A stretch of DNA of 51,508 nucleotides from an uncultured Eubacteriales bacterium (GCA_951801675.1 CATONX010000017.1:1-51508), one strand, 5' to 3'. Counted from the stretch's first letter, positions 25,366 to 36,041 are shown. Made by a program: numbers and translations. The notes: generated by a model not told the origin, from the letters alone.

Positions 25366-28014
25366 ATGGCAAACCAGAAACAAGCTCCCGTGGAAACCGA
25401 TGCGATGATCAACGACCTGGTGGAAAAGGCCCAGCAGGCCCTCGAAGGCTATATGAGTCTCAACCAGGAGCAGGTGGACAAAATCGTCCACGCCATGACC
25501 TTGGCAGGCCTGGACCAGCACCTGTACCTGGCCAAGCTTGCGGTGGAGGAAACCGGCCGCGGCGTGGTGGAGGATAAGGTCATTAAAAACAGCTTTGCCA
25601 CCGAATATATCTGGCACAGCATTAAAAATGAAAAAACCGTCGGTGTCGTGGCGGAAAACGAGATGGAGGGCTATGTGGAAGTGGCCGAGCCGGTGGGCGT
25701 CATTGCGGGCGTTACCCCGGTGACGAACCCCACTTCGACTACCATGTTCAAGTCTCTCATCGCCACCAAAACCCGCAATCCCATTATCTTTGCCTTCCAT
25801 CCCAGCGCTCAGAAGTGTTCGGTGGAGGCGGCCCGCATTCTGCGCGACGCCGCTGTGAAAAACGGCGCGCCGGAACACTGCATCCAGTGGGTGGAATACC
25901 CCTCCATTGAGGCCACCACCGCCCTGATGAACCACCCGGGCGTGGCGCTCATCCTTGCCACCGGCGGCTCCGGCATGGTCCGAAGCGCCTACAGCGCCGG
26001 CAAACCGGCCCTGGGCGTAGGCCCCGGCAACGTACCCTGCTACATCAACAAGGACGTGGACATCGAGCGTGCCTGTACCGACCTGATGCTCTCGAAAACC
26101 TTTGACAACGGCATGATCTGCGCCTCTGAGCAGGCGGTCATCGTCGATAAAGAGATCTCCGGCCGTTTTGAGGAGATCATGGCGGCCAACAACTGCCATT
26201 TCCTCACGCCCGAGGAAACCGAAAAGGTGACCAATTACGTCATCAACAAGGAAAAGATGGCGGTCAATCCCGCGGTGGTCGGCAAGGCAGCTTCTTGGAT
26301 TGCCGAGCAGGCGGGAGTCAAGGTCCCGGAGAAGACGAAGATTTTGCTCGCGAAGCTTCCCTATCCCTCCAGAAAGTACCCCCTCTCCCTGGAAAAGCTG
26401 TCCCCGGTGCTGGCTTACTTTGTCTGTGAAGACGACAAGCAGGGCTTCCAGTACGCCAAAACCATGCTGGAGCTGGGCGGCCTCGGCCATTCCGCGGTCA
26501 TCCATTCCAACAACGAGGCCCTCTGCAAAGCCTACGGTGAAGCCATGAAGGTGGGCCGCGTCATCGCCAACCAGCCCTCCTCTCAGGGCGCCATCGGCGA
26601 CATCTACAACACCAACACCCCGTCCTTGACCCTGGGCTGCGGCTCCTTCGGCCGGAATTCCACCACCTCCAACGTTTCTTCCGTCAACCTGATCAATAAG
26701 AAACGCCTTGCCAAAAGGAGAGTCAATATGCAGTGGTTCAAGATTCCGCCGAAGATCTACTTTGAGAACGACTCGGTCCAGTATTTGGAGAAAATGCCGG
26801 ACATCTCCCGTGCCTTTATCGTCACCGATCCGATGATGGTGAAGCTCGGCTATACCGACAAGGTGCTCTATTACCTTCGCAAGCGTCAGCAGTACTGCCA
26901 TTGCGAGATTTTCTCCGAGGTGGAACCCGATCCGTCGGTGGAGTGCATCATGCGCGGCGTGGACGCCATGAACCAGTTTAAGCCCGACGTGATCATCGCT
27001 CTGGGCGGCGGCTCCGCCATCGACGCGGCCAAGGGCATGTGGCTCTTCTACGAGCACCCGGACACCGATTTCGACGGCCTGCGCATGCGCTTTTTAGACA
27101 TCCGCAAGCGCGCCTTCCATTACCCCAACCTGGGCAATAAGACCAAGCTTGTGGCCATTCCCACCACCTCCGGCACCGGTTCCGAGGTCACCTCCTTCGC
27201 CGTCATCACCGACAAGCAGAACGGCAACATCAAGTACCCCCTGGCCGACTATGAGCTGACTCCGGACGTGGCCATCATCGACCCGCAGTTCGTCATGACC
27301 ATGCCCAAGTCCATCACCGCCGACACCGGTATGGATGTGCTCACCCACGCCATCGAGGCCTATGTGTCCACCCTGGCGTCCGATTATACCAACGGTCTGG
27401 CGGTCAAGGCCATCGAGCTGGTGTTTAAGTACCTGCCTGCCAGCTACCATGAGAACGACCCGGTTGCCCGCGAGAAGATGCACAACGCTTCCTGCATTGC
27501 CGGTATGGCCTTCAGTAACGCCTTTTTGGGCATCAACCATTCTCTGGCCCATAAGCTGGGCGGTGAGTTCCACATTCCCCATGGCCGCGCCAACGCCGTG
27601 ATTCTTCCCTATGTCATCGCCTACAATGCCCAGAAGCCCACCAAGTTCGTCTCCTTCCCCAAGTACGGCAAGTTTGTAGCCGACTACCGCTATGCCCAGA
27701 TCGCCCGGTTCTTAAACCTGGGCGGGGCTACCCAGGAGGAGCAGGTGCAGGCGCTCATCGACGCCATTCGCGGTCTGATGAAGGAGCTGAATATGCCCAT
27801 GTCCCTCAAGGAGTGCGGCATTTCCGAGGCGGAGTTCATGGCCAAGGTTCCCCAGCTGGCGGAAAACGCCTTCGAGGACCAGTGCACCACTGCCAATCCC
27901 CGCTATCCGCTCATCTCCGAGCTCGAGGAAATTCTCAAAAAAGCCTATTATGGTGAAACGGAGAAAAAAGCCGAAGAACAGCCGGCCGAGACCCCAAAAC
28001 AGGCCGAATCATAA
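25366..28014 (+). CDS. adhE: Bifunctional acetaldehyde-CoA/alcohol dehydrogenase
   Basis: Fermentative enzyme reducing acetyl-CoA to acetaldehyde and then ethanol, regenerating NAD. 882 residues, standard length. The N-terminal aldehyde dehydrogenase domain (about 1-440) has catalytic Cys252 in NGMICASEQAVIV and the cofactor loop TGGSGMVRSAYS near 200. A linker leads to the iron-dependent alcohol dehydrogenase domain (about 455-865) with GGGSAIDAAKGMW, PTTSGTGSEVT and the iron-binding histidines in DVLTHAIEAYVS and NHSLAHKLGGEFHIPHGRAN. The ATG at 25366 follows GAAAGGGG and fits the family; an open frame 27 codons longer is not preferred. The tail is Glu/Lys/Ala rich. It is monocistronic under two Rex-like sites. 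Confidence 0.97.
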   Translation: MANQKQAPVETDAMINDLVEKAQQALEGYMSLNQEQVDKIVHAMTLAGLDQHLYLAKLAVEETGRGVVEDKVIKNSFATEYIWHSIKNEKTVGVVAENEMEGYVEVAEPVGVIAGVTPVTNPTSTTMFKSLIATKTRNPIIFAFHPSAQKCSVEAARILRDAAVKNGAPEHCIQWVEYPSIEATTALMNHPGVALILATGGSGMVRSAYSAGKPALGVGPGNVPCYINKDVDIERACTDLMLSKTFDNGMICASEQAVIVDKEISGRFEEIMAANNCHFLTPEETEKVTNYVINKEKMAVNPAVVGKAASWIAEQAGVKVPEKTKILLAKLPYPSRKYPLSLEKLSPVLAYFVCEDDKQGFQYAKTMLELGGLGHSAVIHSNNEALCKAYGEAMKVGRVIANQPSSQGAIGDIYNTNTPSLTLGCGSFGRNSTTSNVSSVNLINKKRLAKRRVNMQWFKIPPKIYFENDSVQYLEKMPDISRAFIVTDPMMVKLGYTDKVLYYLRKRQQYCHCEIFSEVEPDPSVECIMRGVDAMNQFKPDVIIALGGGSAIDAAKGMWLFYEHPDTDFDGLRMRFLDIRKRAFHYPNLGNKTKLVAIPTTSGTGSEVTSFAVITDKQNGNIKYPLADYELTPDVAIIDPQFVMTMPKSITADTGMDVLTHAIEAYVSTLASDYTNGLAVKAIELVFKYLPASYHENDPVAREKMHNASCIAGMAFSNAFLGINHSLAHKLGGEFHIPHGRANAVILPYVIAYNAQKPTKFVSFPKYGKFVADYRYAQIARFLNLGGATQEEQVQALIDAIRGLMKELNMPMSLKECGISEAEFMAKVPQLAENAFEDQCTTANPRYPLISELEEILKKAYYGETEKKAEEQPAETPKQAES

Positions 28015-28034
28015 TCCATTCAATTCTTTTTCTT

Positions 28035-28069
28035 GGACGCGGACGGCGAAAGCCGACCGCGTCCTTTTT
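28035..28069 (+). terminator. Terminator of adhE
   Basis: GGACGCGG then CGGC pair with GCCG then CCGCGTCC around a GAAA tetraloop with one A-A mismatch, followed by TTTTT. Confidence 0.9.
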
Positions 28070-28156
28070 CATTCGTCACCGAATCTGTCCGATTCACATA
28101 GACTATAGCAGATGTTATACATTGACATCATTCTGAAGGAATTGGAGAGATGTTAC

Positions 28157-28675
28157 ATGCGATATGAAGATTATGCCCGTCTAAGCGGCAGAAATCTGGA
28201 TCTTCCCATGAATCGCTGGCAGTGCACGCCTCCGTGCCCGCCGCCTTGTCCCCCGTCTCCGTGTCCGCCCCCCTGTCCGCCTCCGCCTTGTCCGCCGCGT
28301 CCCTGTCCTCCCACCGGTCCGGATTGCACCTGCCCGGTGTGTCCCACCGGCGCGACAGGTGCCACCGGTCCTCGCGGTGTCACAGGTCCCCGTGGTCCTA
28401 TGGGCCCCACCGGTCCCCAGGGCATTCAGGGCATCCAGGGCGTTGAGGGCCGTCCGGGCACAACCGGCGCAACCGGCGCGACGGGTGCCACCGGCCCGCA
28501 GGGTCCCCAGGGTATCCAGGGCATTCAAGGCCCCGGCGGCGCTCTGGGCGCCACCGGCCCGACTGGCCCGCAGGGTCCCCAGGGCTTTGCCGGCGTAACC
28601 GGTGCGACGGGTGCCACCGGCGTTACCGGCCCCACCGGTCCGACTGGCCCGACCGCCCCGTTCCTATTTGGATAA
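28157..28675 (+). CDS. Collagen-like Gly-X-Y repeat protein with Cys/Pro-rich N-terminus
   Basis: 172 residues. A short N-terminal part ([18 protein letters not shown]) leads to a Cys/Pro-rich segment of repeated CPPPCPP-type units (about residues 27-62, around ten cysteines), then about 105 residues of Gly-X-Y triplets rich in GAT, GPT, GPQ and GIQ. It ends abruptly with APFLFG, so it lacks the C-terminal trimerisation domain of BclA-type spore fibres. There is no signal peptide, as is usual for exosporium or phage-fibre collagen-like proteins. GGAGAG precedes the ATG by 7 bases. The cysteines could cross-link trimers. A surface or spore role is inferred. Confidence 0.85.
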   Translation: MRYEDYARLSGRNLDLPMNRWQCTPPCPPPCPPSPCPPPCPPPPCPPRPCPPTGPDCTCPVCPTGATGATGPRGVTGPRGPMGPTGPQGIQGIQGVEGRPGTTGATGATGATGPQGPQGIQGIQGPGGALGATGPTGPQGPQGFAGVTGATGATGVTGPTGPTGPTAPFLFG

Positions 28676-28820
28676 AATAAGATTTCGCGCGCTCCCGCTT
28701 GTTCTCCGGTTCTATGAAATGCATCCCTATTTGTCGGTGCTCGTTTAGGGTGCAAAAGAACGGCGCTGCCGTTTTTCAGGCGGCGAGGCACACGAAAACA
28801 GGGTATTTCCGTTCCCAATG

Positions 28821-28856
28821 AACACCGCCCGTGATCGAAATCACAGGCGGTGTTTT
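28821..28856 (+). terminator. Terminator downstream of the collagen-like gene
   Basis: A 15-bp stem with one mismatch (28821-28835 with 28840-28854) and TTTT at its end, about 145 bases after the stop. Confidence 0.75.
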
Positions 28857-28858
28857 GT

Positions 28859-29464
28859 TTAAGAAACCTTTGCGAGATCCACGAAATAATCGGAGCGGAT
28901 CAAACAGGTATAGTGCTTTTCCGTGTTTCCCCATTTGCAGATGAGCTTGAGCCCTCTGATGCTGGTGCCCGGTTCATAATCGCCTTCACTGTCTAAGGTA
29001 GCGGCAGGATTGTCCCTGAGTGCGAAGGCCGCCTTTCCATCGTGGAATTCCAGGGGAATGGTCATCGGCGTTTCCCAGCGGTCCATGTTTTCTAGCTTTA
29101 AGGCATAGTCCTCCAGTCGGACGGAATCGGGCGCCTCCCCGCGGATACGAATCTGCACCGGCTCGCCAAGCGCAACATATGGAATGGACGCGGGTACATG
29201 GAACAGGGAATTCCCCTGGTAGGGGGTAATTTCGGTTTCTCGAAGTTCGATAACTTCCGAATGGGCGCTAATGAGAACAGGAAGCGTATACTCTTGCGGA
29301 AATTCCAGGAATGAAAGATCGGACGGCACGGAAAAGAACGCATAGTAGGGGTCCAGCTCCGACGCGGAAGGAGAGCTGGAGGAAGCCGCCTGCGGCGGAC
29401 TGCAGGAGGACAAGAACAGCGATACAACTGCGAAAAGAATGACGGGAGACAAAAGCCTTTTCAT
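28859..29464 (-). CDS. Secreted lipoprotein of unknown function
   Basis: 201-residue lipoprotein. A lysine-arginine start and hydrophobic core lead to the lipobox FLSSC (Cys near residue 21), followed by a Ser/Ala-rich linker (about 22-37). The mature part has many short hydrophobic strands ([41 protein letters not shown]), suggesting a beta-rich fold. I recognise no family. An AGGAGG lies 6 bases before the ATG at 29464. It is convergent with the collagen-like gene and has no operon partner. Confidence 0.8.
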   Translation of the reverse strand: MKRLLSPVILFAVVSLFLSSCSPPQAASSSSPSASELDPYYAFFSVPSDLSFLEFPQEYTLPVLISAHSEVIELRETEITPYQGNSLFHVPASIPYVALGEPVQIRIRGEAPDSVRLEDYALKLENMDRWETPMTIPLEFHDGKAAFALRDNPAATLDSEGDYEPGTSIRGLKLICKWGNTEKHYTCLIRSDYFVDLAKVS

Positions 29465-30324
29465 CGCAACCTCCTGGTAATCTGCAATCAATGCCAATAG
29501 GGAAAGGACGTGGTGTCCGGATAATAGGGACAGTAGTCAACGGTATGCCGGAACAAAGGATCCGGTCCCCATTTTGAGATAACTATCTGTTTCTCCGGCC
29601 TGGCGGCTTAAGGTACGGATTCAAAGACAGCGGAATGGTGGCCGCTACCATATCATACTTCTGTATCTGGTAAACGGCACATCCATAAAAAAGAACCATC
29701 TTATATAAAGTAGAATACCAGATTACAGCAGACAGAGAAACAGAAATATTGATATTTTAAAGAGAAAATATATCTTATGCTTTTGTAATGCAAACCAATT
29801 TCTTCTCTTACCTGCCGGTTTGTTTGTGTTGCATTTTGCAGGGACGGAATTTCCAGCAAGGAAAATAATTCCCATTTTTTGAACTTGGAATCACTAGTTT
29901 TTATAAGTTTGGATGTTGACTTCTGGAAAGCAAAGGATGTATTATTATTAACATATTAATGAATATTAGAAACAAAAAAATATATAAATTAACAATATTC
30001 GTGCGATATTTTGGCAGTACAAGGGGTTTGCAACCACAAAAAAGAAACTTGCTTTAACCGGTTCGGTAAACTGTTTGGCCGGGTGTCCGACCGCATTGCG
30101 GATGGTTACGATCTCTCTGCAGCTGTGCCGCAAACGTTGCGCAACGGCGTTGAAACGAGGGGTTCGTATAAATAGCCTCCCGAATCAAATTCAGGAAAGG
30201 AAGAATGGGGCAGAAAGAATCCGGGTAGGCGTAAAACCTTGTCCATCGGAAACGGCGGGAAGGCTGTCTGCGATGCAATTTTACCTTTGGCAGCGGCTGT
30301 TTTCGAGGAAAAAGGAGCAAAATT
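29465..30324. other. 860-base intergenic region upstream of the large secreted protein
   Basis: No gene is supported. 29690-30050 is strongly AT-rich with several TATA-like strings and may hold promoters in both directions. 30050-30320 is GC-richer and contains a GTTGCGCAAC palindrome near 30134-30143. A weak open frame at 30075-30398 overlaps the next gene and lacks a ribosome-binding site. No riboswitch consensus was recognised. Confidence 0.5.
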
Positions 30325-33042
30325 ATGGCAATGAAGAAGGGAGCGAATCAAGTGAAAAAAGCTGTTTCCATTATTGTACTGCTTTGTATGATTCTTAGCT
30401 TGTTTACCATGCAGGTTGGCGCGGCAGGAGAACCCGCCACACCGAAGAACATTCTGTTTACTCCGGTTACCACCGATTCCGTCACCATCACATGGGACGC
30501 GGTGGAAGGCGCTACCGGCTACAATGTGTACCGCCGCGAAGCGGGCCAGGGCGCGCTGCAAAAAATCGCTGCGGTAACCGATCCCACGTATGTGGACACT
30601 TCCGTTGAAAAAGCGCATGACTACTACTACAGCGTGACCGCGGTCAACGCCAACGGCGAATCCGTCGGAACCAACGAAGCGTTTATTATGACGGCGGGCG
30701 ACCGCGCTGTTTTACTCAACTACTTCAACATCAAGGAAATCGCCGGTCCTGCCTGCCGCCTGCGTATCGGCGACCTGGACGGCGACGGCCGCAACGATAT
30801 CCTGGCTGTCAACACCGCGCAGAACACCAGCGACGCCAGAAACCCCCGCGTGGTGTGGTCTGTGACCGCCTTTAACATTGAAGGCGAAATGATGTGGCAG
30901 TGGTTTGCCAATCCGGAAACGCCGGTGCCCAACATGTGGATCACCAAGACCGGCGCCGATGAGCCCTGCCAGATTCAGGACGTGGACGGCGACGGCTACA
31001 ACGAAGTCATTTTGGTCGGTAACCCCACCTGGAACCCGAACCAAAACAGAAACCACAGCACCTCCGGCGACGTGTTCTACATCCTCGACGGCCGTGACGG
31101 CAGCATCAAGCATCAGAAGAGCTTTGCCGAAGCGGGCATCAGCAACAATCTTCACGACTGCGTCGTGCTCGGCAACTTTGACGGCCGCACCGTCAACGGC
31201 CGCGACGTCAATCAGTTCGTCGTCCTCAAGGAGCGCTATGGCAATGTCCAGGTGTTCGAGCTGTTTGACAAGGAAACCCAGGAATTCACCTTCAAGAATA
31301 TTTGGGGCTACAACCAGTCCGTCTCCGGTCAGGCTACGGCGGGCCATATGCCTCTGGCCGCTGACTTAGACGGCGACGGTAAGGACGAGTTGCTCTCCAA
31401 CTACACCGTTCTCAATCACGACGGCTCCATCCGCTGGCGCGTACCGCGTGAGATTAAGGACAAAGACGGCAACGTCCTTGGCACTGCTACTGATCACGTG
31501 GATACCATCCAGGTCGGCGACGTGGACGGCAATCCGGAAAATGGCCTGGAAGTCGTTCTGGGCGGCGGCGGTGCCGGCATGTCCACCTTCTGCTTTACCG
31601 CGGACGGCGAACTGCTTTGGACCAACAACATCGCGCATGAACCCCAGTCCCTGAATCTGGCGGACTTCCGCACCGAGACCGAGGGCTTGGAAGTTTACGG
31701 TCTTGACCGCAGAAACCGCAGCAATTACCCGGTGGGTCATGACGGCATGTTCCTCATTGGCCCGAAGGGCGAAGACCTTTACAAAGAACCCGACAATACG
31801 CAGGGCTGGTCCACCATCGTGGTCCGCGTGCCCAACTGGACCGGAACCTGGGCTCCGCTTTGCCTGTCCTTCTTCCGCAACGATCAGGCCAACGCCGCGG
31901 ACCCGAACAAATACCCGAACGCAACCGACAATAATAAGCTGCCTGCCATCTATGACGGCTACTTCAACACGCTGTTCGAGCTGCCCGGTCAGGACGCTCG
32001 CTTCATGGTGGCGAATCTGGTTGGCGACTCCCGCGATGAAATCGTCGGCTACACCGATCAGGGCGATATCTGGATCTATGCCAACGGCGAAGCTCCCCTG
32101 GACAGTCTGGTAACCGGCACGCCCAGAGAGCAGACCGACTTCTTGGGCAACTACTCCCGTTATCCCACCGATGTGTTCAAGGCTGACCTGGCCGATCGTG
32201 AGCCGGCTGCTCCGGTTGCAGAAAATGTACAGGGCAACTCCGCGTACATCAACTGGTCCCCGGTTATCGGCGCCACCGGTTATGTCCTCTACCGCGATGG
32301 TGTGGAAATTGCCAGAAGTGCCGACGTAGGCTATCAGGAAGAAAATCTCCCGCTGGGTACCTATAAGTACACCGTGGTTGCCACGAATGGTGAGGTTACT
32401 TCTCCGGAATCCTATCCGCTGACTTTGGCCATCGACAAGCCGGTCGCCGAGACCGACAAGGGAATCTACAACGTCAATGAGACCATCACCGTTACCATTA
32501 AGACCCTTGCCAACGTCACGAGAGTCGGCCTTGCCAACGAAGCAGGCAACGCCGTGGCGGTTGACAATTCTTACTTTGGCGTGGACAACGGCGACGGCAC
32601 CAAGACCTTTACGGTCACCCTGGCGCTCGGTTCCGCCGGAACCCGTGAGCTGACCGTGCTTACGGCTGGAGACGACGGCGAATTGATTGCAACCGACACG
32701 ACGGTTTCCTTTACCGTCAGCAATACCCCGATTGCGCCTCCGGAAGGCGACAGTCCGAAGGTGATCTCCGCGAAACTGGTAAGCGGTGCGATGAAGGTCA
32801 ATACGCCGATTACCTTTGAGGTCAAGACGAACACCGATGTGGCTAAGGTTGCGTTCTTCAACGAGAGCGGCGCCGGCCTGGCCGGTTCCCGTACCTATGT
32901 GGACGAGAATGGTGTCCGTACCTGGACGATCACCCTTTCCATCGGTTCCGCCGGCAAACGTACGCTGGACCTGAAGTATCAGGGCAGTGACGGCGTGTGG
33001 GTTGATACCGACAAGACCGTTACCTTTACGCTTGGAAGATAA
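30325..33042 (+). CDS. Large secreted FN3/FG-GAP propeller protein, resembling PL11-type rhamnogalacturonan lyases
   Basis: 905 residues with a signal peptide (about 1-34, cut after VGAAG). Order: a fibronectin III domain (about 38-125, with ATGYNVYRRE); a large beta-propeller (about 135-620) with Ca-binding repeats such as DLDGDGRND (150-158), DVDGDGYNE (219-227), DLDGDGKDE, and DVDG followed by GLEVVLGG; a second FN3 (about 630-715); and two related Ig-like repeats (about 720-815 and 820-905). The propeller order (DHVDTIQVGDVDG...GLEVV and later LVGDSRDEIVGY) resembles PL11 rhamnogalacturonan lyases, but catalytic residues cannot be checked. There is no sortase motif or membrane anchor. AAAAAGGAG precedes the ATG. 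A pectin-binding or degrading role is inference. Confidence 0.8.
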   Translation: MAMKKGANQVKKAVSIIVLLCMILSLFTMQVGAAGEPATPKNILFTPVTTDSVTITWDAVEGATGYNVYRREAGQGALQKIAAVTDPTYVDTSVEKAHDYYYSVTAVNANGESVGTNEAFIMTAGDRAVLLNYFNIKEIAGPACRLRIGDLDGDGRNDILAVNTAQNTSDARNPRVVWSVTAFNIEGEMMWQWFANPETPVPNMWITKTGADEPCQIQDVDGDGYNEVILVGNPTWNPNQNRNHSTSGDVFYILDGRDGSIKHQKSFAEAGISNNLHDCVVLGNFDGRTVNGRDVNQFVVLKERYGNVQVFELFDKETQEFTFKNIWGYNQSVSGQATAGHMPLAADLDGDGKDELLSNYTVLNHDGSIRWRVPREIKDKDGNVLGTATDHVDTIQVGDVDGNPENGLEVVLGGGGAGMSTFCFTADGELLWTNNIAHEPQSLNLADFRTETEGLEVYGLDRRNRSNYPVGHDGMFLIGPKGEDLYKEPDNTQGWSTIVVRVPNWTGTWAPLCLSFFRNDQANAADPNKYPNATDNNKLPAIYDGYFNTLFELPGQDARFMVANLVGDSRDEIVGYTDQGDIWIYANGEAPLDSLVTGTPREQTDFLGNYSRYPTDVFKADLADREPAAPVAENVQGNSAYINWSPVIGATGYVLYRDGVEIARSADVGYQEENLPLGTYKYTVVATNGEVTSPESYPLTLAIDKPVAETDKGIYNVNETITVTIKTLANVTRVGLANEAGNAVAVDNSYFGVDNGDGTKTFTVTLALGSAGTRELTVLTAGDDGELIATDTTVSFTVSNTPIAPPEGDSPKVISAKLVSGAMKVNTPITFEVKTNTDVAKVAFFNESGAGLAGSRTYVDENGVRTWTITLSIGSAGKRTLDLKYQGSDGVWVDTDKTVTFTLGR

Positions 33043-33080
33043 CCAGTAGATTCTTTCAAACGAATGTTGCCATCCCACGG

Positions 33081-33118
33081 AAGGCCCCCTTGCACCTTTG
33101 GTGCAAGGGGGCCTTTTT
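33081..33118 (+). terminator. Terminator of the large secreted protein gene
   Basis: A 16-bp perfect stem (33081-33096 with 33100-33115) followed by a T-run. The remaining 33119-33387 shows no gene or clear promoter. Confidence 0.92.
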
Positions 33119-33387
33119 GATGTGAATAGGGGAAGTCAGTCCGAGGCGGCGCCTACTTTAACCTAGATGACGGACGGCAGAAAAGGCAGACCGGGGTTTT
33201 TATAGTGAGGGTGTAAGAAGGGTAGTGCCATTTTATCCAACCGCGCGGCAGAAATTCGGCTGACGTCAAATCAATGGGGCAGGACGCGGTTTTTTCCTAT
33301 CCTGCTCCATCCTTGCGCACACAGCGGCGGATGAAGCGGGAGGCTTTCGCATAGATATAACAGAGAACGCACAAGGAGGTATCGCTC

Positions 33388-33648
33388 GTGACCCGAGAAG
33401 AACAAGTGAAAAAAGAGAAGGAAGTTGCGATACCGGACCTGAAAAAAGACAGCCTCGTGGATATCCGAAGCGTGCAGATTGACCGATCCCTGCCCGAGAA
33501 GGAACGTGTGCTCGATTATCTGGCCCAGATTAGGAACCCCTACTGCTTTCGGTGCAAAGATACCGGCGTGAAGCTTTCCTTTTCTTCCGCTGTGCCCCTG
33601 CATCGTCTTCTTGCGAATTACCTCATCCGGCATAAACGGATGGATTAG
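33388..33648 (+). CDS. Small protein resembling DUF6870
   Basis: 86-residue protein. The stretch LVDIRSVQIDRSLPEKERVLDYLAQIRNPYCFRC and the ending VKLSFS...L resemble DUF6870 proteins, which I know from Clostridial mobile elements; the match is from memory. A CxxC pair (CFRC) could bind metal. It starts with GTG, 9 bases after AAGGAGG. It lies 11 bases before the serine recombinase gene, so the two form an operon; a role as recombination accessory factor is plausible but unproven. Confidence 0.7.
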   Translation: MTREEQVKKEKEVAIPDLKKDSLVDIRSVQIDRSLPEKERVLDYLAQIRNPYCFRCKDTGVKLSFSSAVPLHRLLANYLIRHKRMD

Positions 33649-33659
33649 GAGAGGGTAAG

Positions 33660-35312
33660 GTGCCGCGCAAATGCCGTGATTTCTTAACCCCGCAACCCCA
33701 GAAACGAGTCTGGCAGGTAGCCAAATACGTGAGAAAGTCAAGCGACGAGGAAGACAGCCGAAGCGTGGAAAATCAAAACAAGACCCTGGATGATTACATC
33801 AGCCGATTGAGAGAAGCTGACCCGGACGCGCAATACCAAGTGGTAGATCTCTATAAAGACGAAGACTGTACCGGTACCGATTCCCTGCGCCCCGATTTCC
33901 AGCGCCTGCTGCGGGACCTGGGCTGCCGCAGGGTTAACTGCGTGGTGGTGACCGACCTGTCGCGTCTATCCCGCAATACGTCCGAATCTCTCTATTATCT
34001 TCAATCTCTTTTTGTGGCGCTCAATGTACGCTTTATCTCCATGCAGCTGCCGCACTTGGATTCCTTCCTGGAGCCGGACAAAATGTATTCCGTCGAAGTG
34101 CCCATGCAGGGGGTTATGAACGAAGAGCACTGCAAAAGCACCAGCATCAAGGTGCGCCAGCGGTTTGAGACCCTGCGCAGAAACGGGGACTTTATCGGCG
34201 CCTTTGCCCCTTACGGATACTGCAAGGATCCGCACGACCACCATCATTTGCTCATCGACGAGGAAGCGGCGCCGGTGGTGCGCCGTATCTTTGACTGGTA
34301 TGCCGCCGGTATGAGCAAGATCGGGATCGCCCGGCGTCTCAACGAAATGGGGATTCCAAGCCCGTCCGCCTATAAAAAAGCAAAGGGATTTTCCTATCAA
34401 AACCCCCATGCAACCAGCAGCAGTCTCTGGTCGCCCCGCGTAATCGCTTCCATGCTGCAAAACGAAATGTACATCGGAACCATGGTGCAGGGGCGTTACC
34501 GGGTCAAGAGCTACAAAGTGCATACCCAGGTGACGACCTCGCCGGAGGAATGGTTTCGCAAAGAGGGAACGCATTCACCGGTGGTGGACCGGGATACATG
34601 GGACAAGGTACAGAGGCTGCTCAAACGAGACACCCGCGCCGCGCCGACCAAAGGAGAGGTGTATCTGTTTGGCGGGTTATTAAGGTGCGCCGGTTGTAAA
34701 AAGGCGATGCACCGCTCAAAAGTGAAGGACTATGTGTACTATGTGTGCCGCACCTATAAAGAACAGTCCAATACCGTGTGTACCAAGCACACGATCAAGG
34801 AACCAGCCTTGCTGCAAACGGTGCTCGCCGTGATCGAAAAGCAAATCGCCCTTTCGGTCGATCTGGAAGAGCTGATCAGGCAAGTGGATGCGGCTCCACG
34901 CGAAAGCATGAAACGCGATGCAAAGCTTCTCGAAAACACGATCGCCGAAAAGGAACGAGAGCTTGGAAAGATCGAAAGCTTGAAGCGGTCAGTCTATGAA
35001 GACTGGAAAACCGGGGACCTTTCCAAAGAGGATTATACGTCCATGTATGACCATTACGAAGGGCAGCGCCAGCAGCTTTGCGCAAGTGTGGAAAGGCTGA
35101 GGGGGCAGCTTGCGTCGCGAAACGAAACGGTCCATCAAGAGGATTCTTTCCTCAAAGAGCTAAAAGAGCGGGGGACCATTGCGTCTCTTTCAAGGGACCT
35201 TCTGACCGAATTGATCGATGTCATCTATGTCCATGAAGGAGGAAACATTGAAATCCACTTCGCGTTTGCGGACGAGTGTCAGCAAACGATGGCTTTCAGG
35301 CAGGAAGAATGA
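33660..35312 (+). CDS. Large serine recombinase
   Basis: 550-residue site-specific recombinase. The N-terminal resolvase domain (about 18-160) has the catalytic Ser27 in YVRKSS and the conserved VVTDLSRLSRN. The Recombinase domain (about 190-300) follows, then a zinc ribbon (LRCAGCKKAM...YYVCRTY...VCTKH, about 340-380) and a coiled-coil region (about 420-490). Length and order match integrases of ICEs and transposases of the Tn4451/TndX type. It starts with GTG after GGAGAGG. No other mobile-element genes (relaxase, coupling ATPase) are near, so it may be a remnant or a dedicated inversion enzyme. Confidence 0.92.
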   Translation: MPRKCRDFLTPQPQKRVWQVAKYVRKSSDEEDSRSVENQNKTLDDYISRLREADPDAQYQVVDLYKDEDCTGTDSLRPDFQRLLRDLGCRRVNCVVVTDLSRLSRNTSESLYYLQSLFVALNVRFISMQLPHLDSFLEPDKMYSVEVPMQGVMNEEHCKSTSIKVRQRFETLRRNGDFIGAFAPYGYCKDPHDHHHLLIDEEAAPVVRRIFDWYAAGMSKIGIARRLNEMGIPSPSAYKKAKGFSYQNPHATSSSLWSPRVIASMLQNEMYIGTMVQGRYRVKSYKVHTQVTTSPEEWFRKEGTHSPVVDRDTWDKVQRLLKRDTRAAPTKGEVYLFGGLLRCAGCKKAMHRSKVKDYVYYVCRTYKEQSNTVCTKHTIKEPALLQTVLAVIEKQIALSVDLEELIRQVDAAPRESMKRDAKLLENTIAEKERELGKIESLKRSVYEDWKTGDLSKEDYTSMYDHYEGQRQQLCASVERLRGQLASRNETVHQEDSFLKELKERGTIASLSRDLLTELIDVIYVHEGGNIEIHFAFADECQQTMAFRQEE

Positions 35313-35435
35313 AACCTAGGAAAAGAAAGGGGATGCTTTCCCGGGAATCTGGTTTGCTTGTCGGTTTGGATTTTATTGGCGAGACCGCATATCCGCCAGG
35401 AATGCTGGAGCAAACAAGCGATAGCATGGTTCTTG

Positions 35436-35981
<546 letters not shown>

Positions 35982-36010
35982 TTGCAGCCTTTTAACAAAT
36001 AAGAGCATGG

Positions 36011-36041
36011 GCCGGCAGCGGAATTTCCGCTGCCGGCTTTT
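36011..36041 (+). terminator. Terminator of the collagen-like gene
   Basis: A 13-bp stem beginning GCCGGCAGCGG (36011) and ending in TTTT (36038-36041), about 30 bases after the stop. Confidence 0.85.

Noticed and set aside
30075-30398. Small gene upstream of the large secreted protein
   Set aside because: No ribosome-binding site, overlaps the start of a secure gene in another frame, and composition is not protein-like.
31366-33078. A 570-codon open frame antisense to the large secreted protein
   Set aside because: Low-complexity Gly/Val/His/Arg composition typical of an antisense shadow; the plus strand has a signal peptide and domains.
33388-35312. Complete integrative element around the serine recombinase
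   Set aside because: No relaxase, coupling ATPase, phage genes or attachment-site repeats were found, so only the recombinase pair is claimed.
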